Assembly (NCBI RefSeq): GCF_041262525.1
Contig: NZ_JBGCCK010000005.1
Location: forward strand, 1-64,000
Direction: 5' to 3'
Source of the DNA: Streptacidiphilus sp041262525
GTDB taxonomy: Bacteria > Actinomycetota > Actinomycetes > Streptomycetales > Streptomycetaceae
DNA: 64,000 nt
In this document: positions 8,314 to 17,057 of the stretch, piece by piece
How the letters are laid out: every line of letters starts with the position of its first letter
Position numbering within the stretch: the first letter of the stretch is position 1
Made by a program: the position numbers and the translations under genes
The notes under the pieces: model-generated
Told to the model about the DNA's origin: nothing
Seen by the model: only the letters and a program-made list of their open reading frames with translations
The model's database searches: none

Positions 8314-9189
8314 ATGACGGATCGTGCGGACGGTGTCGAACCCGGTACGGGCGAACGGACGGCGGACGCGCAGCCCTCGCTGAACCTGCGTACCGACGTC
8401 CCGCACTCGGCCCGGATGTACGACTACTACCTGGGCGGCAAGGACAACTTCCCCGCCGACAGGGCCGCCGCCGAGCACGTGGTCAAGCTGTTGCCGACGG
8501 CCCCGGCCGGCGCCCGCGCCAATCGCAGATTTCTCGGCCGAGCCGTCCGCTTCGCCGCCCAGGAGCTGGGCATTCGTCAGTTCCTCGACATCGGCACCGG
8601 CATCCCCTCGGCCAACAACACCCACGAGGTCGCGCAGTCCTTCGCGCCCGACTCCCGCGTGGTCTACGTCGACAACGACCCGATCGTGCTCACCCACGCC
8701 CGCGCGCTGCTGCGCGGCACGCAGGAGGGCCGCACGGCCTACCTGGACGCGGACTTCCGCGAGCCGGAGAAGATCCTCGCCGCCCGGCAGGCCCGCGAAC
8801 TGCTGGACTTCTCCGCCCCGGTCGCTCTGCTCGCCGTCGCCCTGCTGCACTTCGTCCCCGACAGCGACGAGCCGGGCCGCGTCCTGGCCCGGCTCGCCTC
8901 GGAACTCGCGCCCGGCAGCGTGCTGATCATCTCCCACATCACCGGTGACCTGCTCCCCCAGCAGGACCGCGCGGCCGGCGGCGACAACGTCGTCCCGACC
9001 TACCGCAGCGCGGGCGTGCAGCTCGTGCCGCGCAGCCACGAGCAGGTCGCGGCCCTGTTCGCGGGATTCGAGCTCTGCGAGCCCGGCATCGTCCCGGTCC
9101 ACGAGTGGCGTCCCGACGGCAACCCCGAGGACGCCGCCCTGCCACGTGCCCACGCCCACGCCTACGGCGCGGTCGGGATCAAGCGCTGA
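8314..9189 (+). CDS. SAM-dependent methyltransferase, DUF574/SAV2177 family
   Basis: A 291-residue protein of a family abundant in Streptomyces. The diagnostic DVPHSARMYDYYLGGKDNF lies near residues 29-47, the SAM-binding loop FLDIGTGIPS near 91, and the acidic VVYVDNDPIV near 116. Target molecules of the family are mostly unknown. The ATG at 8314 is preferred over an upstream ATG at 8209 because family members start shortly before the PHSARMYDY motif and a GGGGGA lies 10 bp ahead. It converges on the HdeD-like gene with an 18-bp gap. Confidence 0.9.
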   Translation: MTDRADGVEPGTGERTADAQPSLNLRTDVPHSARMYDYYLGGKDNFPADRAAAEHVVKLLPTAPAGARANRRFLGRAVRFAAQELGIRQFLDIGTGIPSANNTHEVAQSFAPDSRVVYVDNDPIVLTHARALLRGTQEGRTAYLDADFREPEKILAARQARELLDFSAPVALLAVALLHFVPDSDEPGRVLARLASELAPGSVLIISHITGDLLPQQDRAAGGDNVVPTYRSAGVQLVPRSHEQVAALFAGFELCEPGIVPVHEWRPDGNPEDAALPRAHAHAYGAVGIKR

Positions 9190-9207
9190 GGCCGACGCCT
9201 TCGGGCG

Positions 9208-9801
9208 CTAAACGCCGGGCGGAATCGACTTCGCCCGGCTGCGGACCTGGATCCCGGTGGCGATCTCGACCACGCCCATCACCAGCAGCCAGATGCCCGC
9301 GAAGACGGTCAGCACCGCGATCGACGCGAACGGCGAGACCAGCACCACGATGCCGCCCAGCGTGCTCACGACGCCGCCGAAGATCTGCCAACCCCTGGCC
9401 GGCATGAAGGGGTCGGAGACGGCGGCCATGGTGTGGGTGATGCCCCGGAACAACCAGCCGATGCCGATCCAGAGCGCCAGCAGCAGAATCGATTCCAGCG
9501 CGCCACGGAAACAGAAAAGTCCCAGCAGGATCGAAAGCGCTCCGCTGATGAACGCCATCACGCGCAGCGCCGTCGAAACATGGGTGCCGAACGCGGCCAC
9601 CAGCTGGAACACACCCGCGAGCAGCAGGTAGAGACCGAAGAGCACGCCGACGACGGTGAGCGACGCCTTGGGCCAGGCCAGCACGGCGACGCCGAGCAGC
9701 AGCGTCAGCACGCCGAGCACCAGCACCACCTGCCACGCGCTGCGGGCAAGCTGCTGGAGCGGGCCGGGGAGTGATTCCGAGGAGGGGTCCATGACCACCA
9801 T
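9208..9801 (-). CDS. HdeD/DUF308 family six-helix membrane protein
   Basis: A 197-residue integral membrane protein with six hydrophobic segments in paired repeats, the DUF308/HdeD pattern (VLGVLTLLLGVAVLAWP, LFGLYLLLAGVFQLV, ISGALSILLGLF, and so on). In E. coli HdeD is linked to acid resistance; here the role is open. The ATG at 9801 or 9792 is plausible; longer readings would run into the tRNA-Asn gene. It is cotranscribed with or directly downstream of the two tRNA-Asn genes on the same strand, with 50 bp between. Confidence 0.85.
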   Translation of the reverse strand: MVVMDPSSESLPGPLQQLARSAWQVVLVLGVLTLLLGVAVLAWPKASLTVVGVLFGLYLLLAGVFQLVAAFGTHVSTALRVMAFISGALSILLGLFCFRGALESILLLALWIGIGWLFRGITHTMAAVSDPFMPARGWQIFGGVVSTLGGIVVLVSPFASIAVLTVFAGIWLLVMGVVEIATGIQVRSRAKSIPPGV

Positions 9802-9851
9802 CGTCGGAGAGAAGCGTCGGTCGCGCACGGCGAGGACGCTGGAAAGAGGGG

Positions 9852-9924
9852 CTCCCCCAATTGGACTCGAACCAATAACCTGCCGATTAACAGTCGGCTG
9901 CTCTGCCAATTGAGCTATGGGGGA
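9852..9924 (-). tRNA. tRNA-Asn (GTT), copy 1
   Basis: A 73-nt cloverleaf read on the minus strand: acceptor TCCCCCA/TGGGGGA, anticodon stem GCCGA/TCGGC with loop CTGTTAA giving anticodon GTT, T loop TTCGAGT, discriminator G, no encoded CCA. It is identical in sequence to the gene at 9954-10026. Confidence 0.96.
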
Positions 9925-9953
9925 TCGAACTTCGGCACTGCAGGGATACTGCG

Positions 9954-10026
9954 CTCCCCCAATTGGACTCGAACCAATAACCTGCCGATTAACAGTCGGC
10001 TGCTCTGCCAATTGAGCTATGGGGGA
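9954..10026 (-). tRNA. tRNA-Asn (GTT), copy 2
   Basis: Second identical tRNA-Asn, offset by exactly 102 bp from copy 1 and separated by 29 bp. Identity extends a few bases beyond both ends, which indicates a tandem duplication or gene conversion. Both are transcribed leftwards and are probably processed from one precursor. Confidence 0.96.
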
Positions 10027-10122
10027 TCGTTCACCGCAGCTGCCCCACCCCGGCGGACCGTGGTGGCGCTTGCTGCGGGTCATACATTAGCGCACGTGGG
10101 GGGGTGCTCCGCCAATCCATTG

Positions 10123-10160
10123 CGGTTCGGGGCCTCCGGCCGGCGGTTCGGGGCCTCCGG
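10123..10160. repeat. Short tandem repeat, CGGTTCGGGGCCTCCGG twice
   Basis: The 17-mer CGGTTCGGGGCCTCCGG occurs at 10123 and 10144 with a 21-bp period, in the space between the tRNA-Asn genes and the YtxH-like gene. Each copy has internal GGCC symmetry. The function is unknown. Confidence 0.7.
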
Positions 10161-10309
10161 CCCGGGGTAGGCGCATGTGACGGGGCTCTCGCCGGACCCC
10201 GGCGGCGCGCCGAACAGGCAGCCCCGAGCGGCCCCGCCTAGGCTCCAGGGAGAGCGGCGGCCGAGCAGCAGCCGAGCAGCAGAGCAACTTACGCAGAAGG
10301 GCGGAGGGT

Positions 10310-10600
10310 ATGCGCAAGCTCACTTTCATCGCGGGCCTGGCCATCGGCTACGTGCTGGGCACGCGTGCGGGGCGGGAGCGGTACGAGCAGCTGCGCAAGA
10401 CGGCGCGGGACCTCCAGCAGACTTCCGCGGTGCAGTCCGCGACCCGTAACGCGAAGCAGGCGGCGGGCAGCGCCGCGAGCAAGGCGGGCCAGGCGGTGGC
10501 GGGCAAGGTCGGCGACCGCCTGCCGAACGCCGTCACCGACCGCATCCCCTACCTGAGCAACCGGGCCGGGACGCTGGACGACTGGGACAGCCAGGCCTGA
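10310..10600 (+). CDS. YtxH-like small protein
   Basis: A 96-residue protein: a glycine-rich transmembrane-like start (FIAGLAIGYVLGTRAGRERYEQL) followed by a polar, alanine-rich helical tail. This is the YtxH domain layout seen in small general-stress proteins, with one N-terminal membrane segment and a cytosolic helix. GGAGG lies just before the ATG at 10310. It is followed 68 bp later by the sugar kinase; the link may be only positional. Confidence 0.8.
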   Translation: MRKLTFIAGLAIGYVLGTRAGRERYEQLRKTARDLQQTSAVQSATRNAKQAAGSAASKAGQAVAGKVGDRLPNAVTDRIPYLSNRAGTLDDWDSQA

Positions 10601-10668
10601 AGCCACGCCCTTCATCCTCGCAGCCCGAACCCACGCGTTTGAGTGACCGGATGAGGCATGATCTCGGC

Positions 10669-12099
10669 ATGGCCATCGCCGCGGGAATCGACTGCTCGAC
10701 CCAGTTCACGAAGATCGCCGTCTGCGACACCGACACCGGCGCCGTGCTGCGCGAGAGCCGCGCTCCGCACCCCGGCGTCCCCGCCGGCTCGGCCCCGGCC
10801 GAGATCGACCCCCAGGCATGGCTCCGCTCGCTCGGCGCGGCGGCCGAAGGCGGCCTGCTGGAAGGCATCTCCGGCATCGGCGTCTCCGCCCAGCAGCAGG
10901 GTCTCCTCGGCCTGGACGCGGGCGGCGTGCTGGTCCGCCCCGCGATGCTGCGCAACGACCCGCGCGCCGCGCAGTCCGCGATCGCCCTGGTCGAGGAGCT
11001 GGGCGGCCCGGCGGCCTGGTCGCACGCGATCGGCGCGGTCCCGCTGGCCTCTGCCACCGTCGCCAAGCTGCGCTGGCTGGCCGACCACGAGCCGCAGTCG
11101 GCGAAGCGGCTCGCCGAGATCCTGCTCCCGCACGACTGGCTGGTCTGGCAGCTGCTCGGCCAGTCCGCCCGCCGGACCACGGACCGCGGCGACGCGTCCG
11201 GCACGGGCTACTGGTCGGCGGTCGAGGAGCGCTACCGCCCCGACCTGGCGGCGCTGGCCCTCGGCCACGAGCTCCAGCAGTTCCCCACCGTCCTCGGTCC
11301 GGCGGAGGCCGCCGGACACAGCCCCGAGGGCCTGCTGATCTCCGCGGGCACGGGCTCCACGATGGCGACCGCGCTGGGCCTCGGGCTCGGCGCGGGCGAC
11401 GCGATGGTGGCCCTGGGCAGCTCGGCGACGGTGCATGCGGTGCACGAGGAATCCCTGACCGACCCCGCCGTCGCCACGTACGCGGACGGCACCGGCCGCT
11501 ACCTGGCACAGGTGGTCACCCTCAACGCGGCCCGCGTGCTGCGCGCGACAGCCCTGATGCTGGGCACGGACCTCCAGGGCCTGAGCGAGCTCGCGCTCCG
11601 CTCGACACCCGGCGCGTACGGCCTGGTCCTGCTGCCCTTCCTGGAGGGCGAGCGCACGCCACCACTCCCGCATGCCGCCGGCACGCTGGCGGGGCTGCGG
11701 GTGGAGTCGATGAAGCCGGAGCACATGGCCCGCGCGGCGGTGGAGGGCATGCTCTGTGGCCTCGCCGACGCGCTGGACGCGCTGCGCGCGGCGGGGGTCC
11801 CGGTCCGCCGGGTCTTCCTGACGGGCCTGGCGAGCCGCCTGCCGGCCGTGCAGGCGGCTGCGCCGGGCATCTTCGGGGTCCCTGTGGTGGTCCCGGCGCA
11901 GGCCGAGTTCGCAGCGATCGGCGCGGCGCGCCAAGCCGCGTGGGCCCTGGCGGGCACCGCCGAGCCCCCGACCTGGGAACCGCCGACGCCTCACACTGTC
12001 CTCGACCCCACGGACGACGCCGCGGTCGGCAGCGCGGTCCGCGCGCAGTACCAGGCGATCCTGAAGCAGACCCACCCGGAGCTCAACTCTTCACGCTGA
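10669..12099 (+). CDS. FGGY-family carbohydrate kinase (xylulokinase-like)
   Basis: A 476-residue kinase with the FGGY architecture. The N-terminal ATPase lobe begins AGIDCSTQFTKIAV, the substrate/ATP region includes RGDASGTGYW near residue 173, and the C-terminal lobe has FLEGERTPPLP and the VFLTGLAS motif. It probably phosphorylates a pentulose such as xylulose with ATP; the specificity is inferred from overall resemblance to XylB. No xylose isomerase or transporter is next to it. The ATG at 10669 is preferred to the one at 10639, since the domain starts immediately after it. Repeat B begins 6 bp beyond its stop. Confidence 0.85.
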   Translation: MAIAAGIDCSTQFTKIAVCDTDTGAVLRESRAPHPGVPAGSAPAEIDPQAWLRSLGAAAEGGLLEGISGIGVSAQQQGLLGLDAGGVLVRPAMLRNDPRAAQSAIALVEELGGPAAWSHAIGAVPLASATVAKLRWLADHEPQSAKRLAEILLPHDWLVWQLLGQSARRTTDRGDASGTGYWSAVEERYRPDLAALALGHELQQFPTVLGPAEAAGHSPEGLLISAGTGSTMATALGLGLGAGDAMVALGSSATVHAVHEESLTDPAVATYADGTGRYLAQVVTLNAARVLRATALMLGTDLQGLSELALRSTPGAYGLVLLPFLEGERTPPLPHAAGTLAGLRVESMKPEHMARAAVEGMLCGLADALDALRAAGVPVRRVFLTGLASRLPAVQAAAPGIFGVPVVVPAQAEFAAIGAARQAAWALAGTAEPPTWEPPTPHTVLDPTDDAAVGSAVRAQYQAILKQTHPELNSSR

Positions 12100-12105
12100 G
12101 CTTGG

Positions 12106-12230
12106 GTTGCACCTCCAGGGGCGCGGGGAACTGCGCGAGCAACCACCCTGCGCGGATGGCCCTGCACGTTCGGTCTGCCAGCTCCGTGGGTGGCTTGTCG
12201 CGCAGTTCCCCGCGCCCCTGGAGGTGCAAC
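12106..12230 (+). repeat. Palindromic intergenic repeat, copy B
   Basis: A 125-bp inverted repeat whose outer arms are perfect over 30 bp: 12106-12135 is the exact complement of 12201-12230. The inner arms (GCGCGAGCAACCACCC against GGGTGGCTTGTCGCGC) pair with a few mismatches. It lies between the convergent kinase and sigma-factor genes, 6 bp after one stop and 30 bp before the other, so it could end both transcripts, though it lacks a T-tract. The asymmetric core CCCTGCGCGGATGGCCCTGC defines the plus orientation. Confidence 0.9.
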
Positions 12231-12260
12231 CTGAGCAGTTGCCCTACGCTGCGCGCCGTT

Positions 12261-13529
12261 TCAGTCGAGATAGCCGCGGAGTTGGTCCGCGAAGGCGTGG
12301 TCGCGGAGCTTGTTCAAGGTCTTCGACTCGATCTGGCGGATGCGTTCGCGCGTGACCCCGAAGAGCCGTCCGATCTCCTCCAGCGTGCGCGGACGGCCGT
12401 CCGCCAAGCCGTACCGGAGCTGGACCACCTTGCGTTCGCGTTCGCCCAGGGTGTTGAGGACCGCCTCAAGATGCTCGCGCAGCAGCAGGAACGCCGCCGA
12501 CTCCACCGGCGAAGCCGCGTCTCCGTCCTCGATGAGATCACCGAGCGCGACGTCGTCCTCCTCCCCCACCGGCGCATGCAGCGAGACCGGTTCCTGCGCC
12601 AGCCGCAGTACCTCCATCACCCGCTCCGGCGCCAGGTCCAGCACCGCTGCCACATCCGCCGTGCTCGGCTCCGCTCCGCGCTCCTGGAGCAGCCGCCGCT
12701 GGACCCGCACCACCCGGTTGATCAGCTCAACCACATGCACCGGCACCCGGATGGTCCGGGCCTGGTCGGCCAGCGCGCGGCTCATCGCCTGGCGGATCCA
12801 CCAGGTCGCGTACGTCGAGAACTTGTAGCCCCGCGCGTAGTCGAACTTCTCCACCGCGCGGATCAGCCCGAGGTTGCCCTCCTGGACCAGGTCCAGCATG
12901 GTCAGGCCGCGGCCGACATAGCGTTTGGCCACCGAGACGACCAGCCTCAGGTTCGCCTCGATCAGGCGGCGCTTGGCCATCCTGCCGCGGACGATCAGCT
13001 GGTCCAGCTCGTCGGCGAGCTGGTCGTCCACGATGTCGTGACGGAGCGCCAGGTACTCCTCCGCGAAGAGACCGGCCTCGACGCGGCGGGCCAGTTCGAC
13101 CTCGTCCGCCGCCGTCAGCAGCGGAATGCGGCCGATCTCGCGCAGGTACTGGCGGAAGAGGTCCGCCGAGGGGCCGCCGCTGTCGTCGAGTGACGGCAGC
13201 GGCTCGTCCTCGACCGCGCGCAGGTCGTCCTGGGTCGGTTCCTCCACCGGGAGGGGAGCAGGCGGGGGCGGGTCGGTTGCGGGGACCGACTCCAGAGCTG
13301 GCGGTCGTGGAACGGGAACGGTCGAGGGGGGGTAGAGGGCCGTGGCAACGTCCACGTCCATCCCTTCCGGCGCCGGAGGACGCCCCGGAGGAGGGGCCGA
13401 CGCCTGCTGGGGGGCGGCGATCGGGACACGCGGCATCGGGACGCGGGGCGGTTCGCCGCCCTCCGTCCGGGAAGCCTGGGGCGCGGCACCGCCGGGGTCG
13501 ACGGCGCGCGACTGAGAGGAATGGGGCAC
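12261..13529 (-). CDS. hrdA: Principal-type RNA polymerase sigma factor (HrdA-like)
   Basis: A 422-residue group 1/2 sigma-70 factor. A proline-rich, poorly ordered N-terminus of about 115 residues precedes region 1.2 (DLFRQYLREIGRIPLL), region 2 with the -10 recognition segment YKFSTYATWWIRQAM, region 3, and region 4 with the -35 helix EEIGRLFGVTRERIRQIES. The essential RpoD-type long insertion is absent. In Streptomyces the Hrd paralogue next to dnaG is HrdA (recalled gene order), hence the symbol; HrdD-like identity is not excluded. The GTG start at 13529 lacks a strong ribosome-binding site and internal ATGs exist, so the N-terminus is uncertain. Confidence 0.87.
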   Translation of the reverse strand: MPHSSQSRAVDPGGAAPQASRTEGGEPPRVPMPRVPIAAPQQASAPPPGRPPAPEGMDVDVATALYPPSTVPVPRPPALESVPATDPPPPAPLPVEEPTQDDLRAVEDEPLPSLDDSGGPSADLFRQYLREIGRIPLLTAADEVELARRVEAGLFAEEYLALRHDIVDDQLADELDQLIVRGRMAKRRLIEANLRLVVSVAKRYVGRGLTMLDLVQEGNLGLIRAVEKFDYARGYKFSTYATWWIRQAMSRALADQARTIRVPVHVVELINRVVRVQRRLLQERGAEPSTADVAAVLDLAPERVMEVLRLAQEPVSLHAPVGEEDDVALGDLIEDGDAASPVESAAFLLLREHLEAVLNTLGERERKVVQLRYGLADGRPRTLEEIGRLFGVTRERIRQIESKTLNKLRDHAFADQLRGYLD

Positions 13530-13636
13530 CGAGACCAGTGTGCGGCAGGCCCGGGGCGGCAGCAGAGACCCGTGCGGAGAGTTTCTGTAAAGGAGCGGTC
13601 ACCTAGGGTAAAGAGGAACGATCTCCGGACGCTCCG

Positions 13637-15547
13637 TCAGAGCCCTTCCGCGCCACGGGATCGGAGCGTCTGGCCGTACTGCTGCAACATCCACAGCTCG
13701 CCCTGGACGGCCGCCTGCTGCGCCGGGTCCGCGTTCGAGCCCAGCCGCTGCAGCTGCCCCCGGCATGCGGCCACCCGCCGCTCCACCGCCTGGAGCCGCA
13801 GCTTGACCAGGAACTCCCCCGCGTAGACGGCGTCCGGCGCCCGCCTGGTCCGCACCGGTTCGACCGCCAGCTCGGTGATCAGGCCGCGCACGGCGTCGTC
13901 CGGTGCGACCTCGCGCAGCACGTCGACCCAGACGTCCGCGGCTGCCGCCCCCGCGGTGACCCCGCCGGCCGCCGTGATCGCCGCGCGCACGGCGGCGTAG
14001 GGCGGCGTGGGGAACTCCTCGGGTGCGAAGGCGTCCAGCACCGGGGCGACCAGTACGGGGAACTGAAGGGCCAGCTTGAGCAGTTCGCGTTCGACGAACT
14101 GGGCCGGGTTGCGCGCGTCCAGCCGGAACGCGGGCCGCTGCGGTGCCGCCTGCGGCGCCTGCTCCTGCCGCCGCTGCTGACCGCCCGCGCCGCCGCCCGC
14201 CGCCTCGCGCCGGGCCTCCCAGCGCGCGAGCTGACCGACCCGCCGCACCACGAACTGCTCGTCGAGGATGCCCAGCAGCCCCGCCAGCCGCACCGCGTAC
14301 TCGTGCTGGATGGACCGGTCCTTGATCCGCGCCACGATCGGCGCCGACTGCTCCAGCGCGGCGGCTCGGCCCTCCGCGCTCTCCAGGTTGTGGCTGCCCA
14401 CGGCCGCCTTGATGGCGAACTCGAAGAGCGGGACCGGGTGTTCGATCAGGTTGCGGACCGCGTCGTCGCCCTCGGCGATGCGCAGCTCGCACGGGTCCAT
14501 GCCGCCGGGGCTGACCGCGATGGAGGTCCGGGCCGCGAACTTCTGGTCGTCCTCGAAGGCCCGCAGCGCGGCCTTCTGACCGGCCGCGTCGCCGTCGAAG
14601 GTGAAGACGATCTCGCCCTTCCAGGCGGAGGTGTCCATCAGCAGCCGGCGCAGGATCTTGATGTGGTCCTCGCCGAAGGCGGTGCCGCAGGTCGCCACCG
14701 CCGAGGGGACGCCCGCCAGGTGACAGGCCATCACATCCGTGTAGCCCTCGACGACGACGGCCCGGCCGGTCTTGGCGATCTCCTTCTTGGCCAGCTCGAT
14801 CCCGTACAGGACGTGGGACTTCTTGTAGAGCGGGGTCTCCGGTGTGTTGAGGTACTTCGGCCCGGTGTCGTCCTCGCGCAGGCGGCGCGCGCCGAAGCCG
14901 ACGACCTCGCCGGTCAGGTCGCGGATCGGCCAGATCAGCCGGGCCCGGAACCGGTCCATCGGGCCGCGGCGGCCCTCCGAGCAGATGCCGGAGAGCAGCA
15001 GCTCACGGTCGCTGTAGCCGCTGCCGCGCAGGACCCGGGTGAGGTTCTCGAACCCGGCGGGCGCGTAGCCGACGCCGAAGTGGGCGGCGGCCTCGCGCTC
15101 GAAGCCGCGCTCCTTGAGGAAGCGGCGGCCGATCTCGGCCTCGGGGCTGTTCAGCTGCTCCTGGAACCAGGCGGAGGCCAGCTTGTTGATCTCCAGCAGT
15201 CGGGTGCGCTCACCCTGCTGGCGGCCGGGGACGTAGGAGCCGCCCTCGTATCGCAGCGTGATGCCGACCGACGGCGCGAGCCGCTCCACCGTCTCCACGA
15301 AGGAGAGGTGTTCGAGCTTCATCACGAAGCCGATGGTGTCGCCGCTCTCCTGGCAGCCGAAGCAGTTGTAGACGCCCTTGCTCGGGTTCACGTAGAAGGA
15401 CGCGGACTTCTCGTCGTGGAACGGGCACAGGCCCTTGAGCTGGCCGCCGCCGCCGTTGGCGAGCTGGACGTACTCGCCGACGACAGCGTCGATCCGCAGC
15501 GCGGTCTTCACCGCCTGCACGTCCTCGTCCTTGATGCGTCCCGCCAC
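13637..15547 (-). CDS. dnaG: DNA primase
   Basis: A 636-residue primase that makes RNA primers at the replication fork. The N-terminal CHC2 zinc finger is intact (CPFH and CFGC, about residues 40-64), followed by the catalytic core with the TOPRIM motifs (VVVEGYTDVM near 265 and FTFDGDAAGQ near 320) and a C-terminal helicase-binding region. The Ala/Gln-rich linker around residues 430-455 is lineage-typical. The GTG at 15547 (VAGRIKDEDV) matches known primase N-termini better than the upstream ATG at 15577. It lies head to tail with hrdA (107 bp) and the ferredoxin reductase gene (51 bp). Confidence 0.96.
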   Translation of the reverse strand: MAGRIKDEDVQAVKTALRIDAVVGEYVQLANGGGGQLKGLCPFHDEKSASFYVNPSKGVYNCFGCQESGDTIGFVMKLEHLSFVETVERLAPSVGITLRYEGGSYVPGRQQGERTRLLEINKLASAWFQEQLNSPEAEIGRRFLKERGFEREAAAHFGVGYAPAGFENLTRVLRGSGYSDRELLLSGICSEGRRGPMDRFRARLIWPIRDLTGEVVGFGARRLREDDTGPKYLNTPETPLYKKSHVLYGIELAKKEIAKTGRAVVVEGYTDVMACHLAGVPSAVATCGTAFGEDHIKILRRLLMDTSAWKGEIVFTFDGDAAGQKAALRAFEDDQKFAARTSIAVSPGGMDPCELRIAEGDDAVRNLIEHPVPLFEFAIKAAVGSHNLESAEGRAAALEQSAPIVARIKDRSIQHEYAVRLAGLLGILDEQFVVRRVGQLARWEARREAAGGGAGGQQRRQEQAPQAAPQRPAFRLDARNPAQFVERELLKLALQFPVLVAPVLDAFAPEEFPTPPYAAVRAAITAAGGVTAGAAAADVWVDVLREVAPDDAVRGLITELAVEPVRTRRAPDAVYAGEFLVKLRLQAVERRVAACRGQLQRLGSNADPAQQAAVQGELWMLQQYGQTLRSRGAEGL

Positions 15548-15598
15548 GCTCTGCAGTCTACGGGCGCACCAGGACAATCCAGCGACGTCGGAGCAGCG

Positions 15599-16870
15599 CT
15601 ACTGCCCCAGCAACTGCTCCAGCGGGACGGAGGGGTCGGCGAGGCGGTCGGGGTCGACCGGGAGGCGGGACCGGACCAGGGCCTGGATCGGCGTTGTGAC
15701 GTCCCACACGTTCACGTTCATGCCCGCCAGCACCCGGCCGTCGCTCCCCTGCCAGAAGGCCAGGAACTCGCGCTTGCCCGCGTCGCCCCTGAGCACCACG
15801 CGCTCGTACTCGCCGGGCGCGGCGAAGCCCGAGTACTCCATGCCGAGGTCGTACTGGTCCGAGTAGAAGTAGGGCACGCGGTCGTAGACGACCTCCTGCC
15901 CGAGCATCGAGCGCGCCGCCGCCGGGCCGCCGTTCAACGCGTTGGCCCAGTGCTCGACGCGGAGACGGCGCTCGAAAAGCGGGTGCCAGGCGCCCGCGAC
16001 GTCTCCGGCAGCGAAGATCGCCGGGTCGGAGCTGCGCAGCGAGGCGTCGACGGCGATGCCGCCGCCTTCCTCGCGCGGGGCCAGCTCCAGGCCCGCCTGC
16101 TCGGCCAGCCCGGTCTCCGGGATCGCGCCGACCCCGATCAGCACCGCGTGCGCGGGGTGCTCCTCGCCGTCGTCGGTGTGCACGGCGAGGACCATCCCGT
16201 CGCGGCCCTCGATCTCGCTGACCGTCGCGCCGAAGTGGAACTTCACGCCCCGGTCCTGGTGCAGCTCCGCGAAGAACGCGCCGAGCTCCGGGCCGAGCGC
16301 GGCCTGCAGCGGCGTGGACTGCGGCTCGACGACGGTGACCTCCGCGCCGTAGCCGCGCGCGGCGGCGGCCACCTCCAGGCCGATCCAGCCCGCGCCGACC
16401 ACGACCAGCGTGCCGTTCTCCCGCCCGAGCGTCTGCAGCGTCGCCCGCAGCCGCTCGGAGTCGGCCAGCCGGCGCAGATAGTGGACGCCCCCCAGAGCCG
16501 TGCCGGGGATGTCCAACTGCCGTGGGGCGGAGCCGGTCGCCAGCAGCAGTCGGTCGTAGCCGATGACGCCGCCGTCTCCGCCGAGCCTGAGCTCGCGCGC
16601 CTGCCGGTCCAGGCCGACGACGGGCGAGCCCAGATGCAGCTCGACGTCGTGCGCCGCGTACCAGGCGGAGTCGTGCACGAAGACCTCCGCCCGCTCGGTC
16701 GTACCGGCCAGGTAGCCCTTGGAGAGCGGGGGACGCTCGTACGGCTGGTCGCGCTCGGCGCCGATCAGTATCACGCGGCCGGTGAAGCCCTCCGCGCGCA
16801 GGGTCTCCGCAGCCTTTGCGCCGGCCAGTCCGGCCCCGACGATCACCATCGTCGCGTGCGCGTCCGCCAT
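15599..16870 (-). CDS. FAD-dependent pyridine nucleotide-disulfide / ferredoxin reductase
   Basis: A 423-residue flavoprotein resembling rhodocoxin/putidaredoxin reductases. An FAD-binding GAGLAGAKAAETL is near residue 11, a second Rossmann NAD-binding VVGAGWIGLEVAAAARGYGA near 150, and the ATG-GD motif IFAAGDVA near 285; the C-terminal reductase domain follows. No redox-active CxxxxC is present, so it passes electrons from NAD(P)H to a ferredoxin rather than to a disulfide. Partner ferredoxin or P450 genes are not adjacent. The ATG at 16870 has GGAG 9 bp upstream. Confidence 0.88.
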   Translation of the reverse strand: MADAHATMVIVGAGLAGAKAAETLRAEGFTGRVILIGAERDQPYERPPLSKGYLAGTTERAEVFVHDSAWYAAHDVELHLGSPVVGLDRQARELRLGGDGGVIGYDRLLLATGSAPRQLDIPGTALGGVHYLRRLADSERLRATLQTLGRENGTLVVVGAGWIGLEVAAAARGYGAEVTVVEPQSTPLQAALGPELGAFFAELHQDRGVKFHFGATVSEIEGRDGMVLAVHTDDGEEHPAHAVLIGVGAIPETGLAEQAGLELAPREEGGGIAVDASLRSSDPAIFAAGDVAGAWHPLFERRLRVEHWANALNGGPAAARSMLGQEVVYDRVPYFYSDQYDLGMEYSGFAAPGEYERVVLRGDAGKREFLAFWQGSDGRVLAGMNVNVWDVTTPIQALVRSRLPVDPDRLADPSVPLEQLLGQ

Positions 16871-17057
16871 GTCCCGTTCTCCTCTGTCGGCTCGCTCGGT
16901 GCTCGTCCCGCTGTCCCTCGGCGCCCCGTGGGTGGGTGGTCCGTGCCCGGGCGCTCCTGCGAGCCTCCCGCATGGCCACCCCGAGGTGAAGAGGGCGTCA
17001 CTGATCGTTCGTCATGTGGCTGCCTTCGTCCTGCCGGGTGTCAGGAAGTCATGAAGA

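Noticed and set aside
9852..10026. tRNA-Asn pair as an integration site of a genomic island
   Set aside because: No integrase gene or displaced tRNA 3' fragment is seen nearby; neighbouring genes look resident.
12106..12230. Palindromic repeats as part of a CRISPR array
   Set aside because: Copies are about 9-16 kb apart, differ in length, have no spacers, and no cas genes are present.
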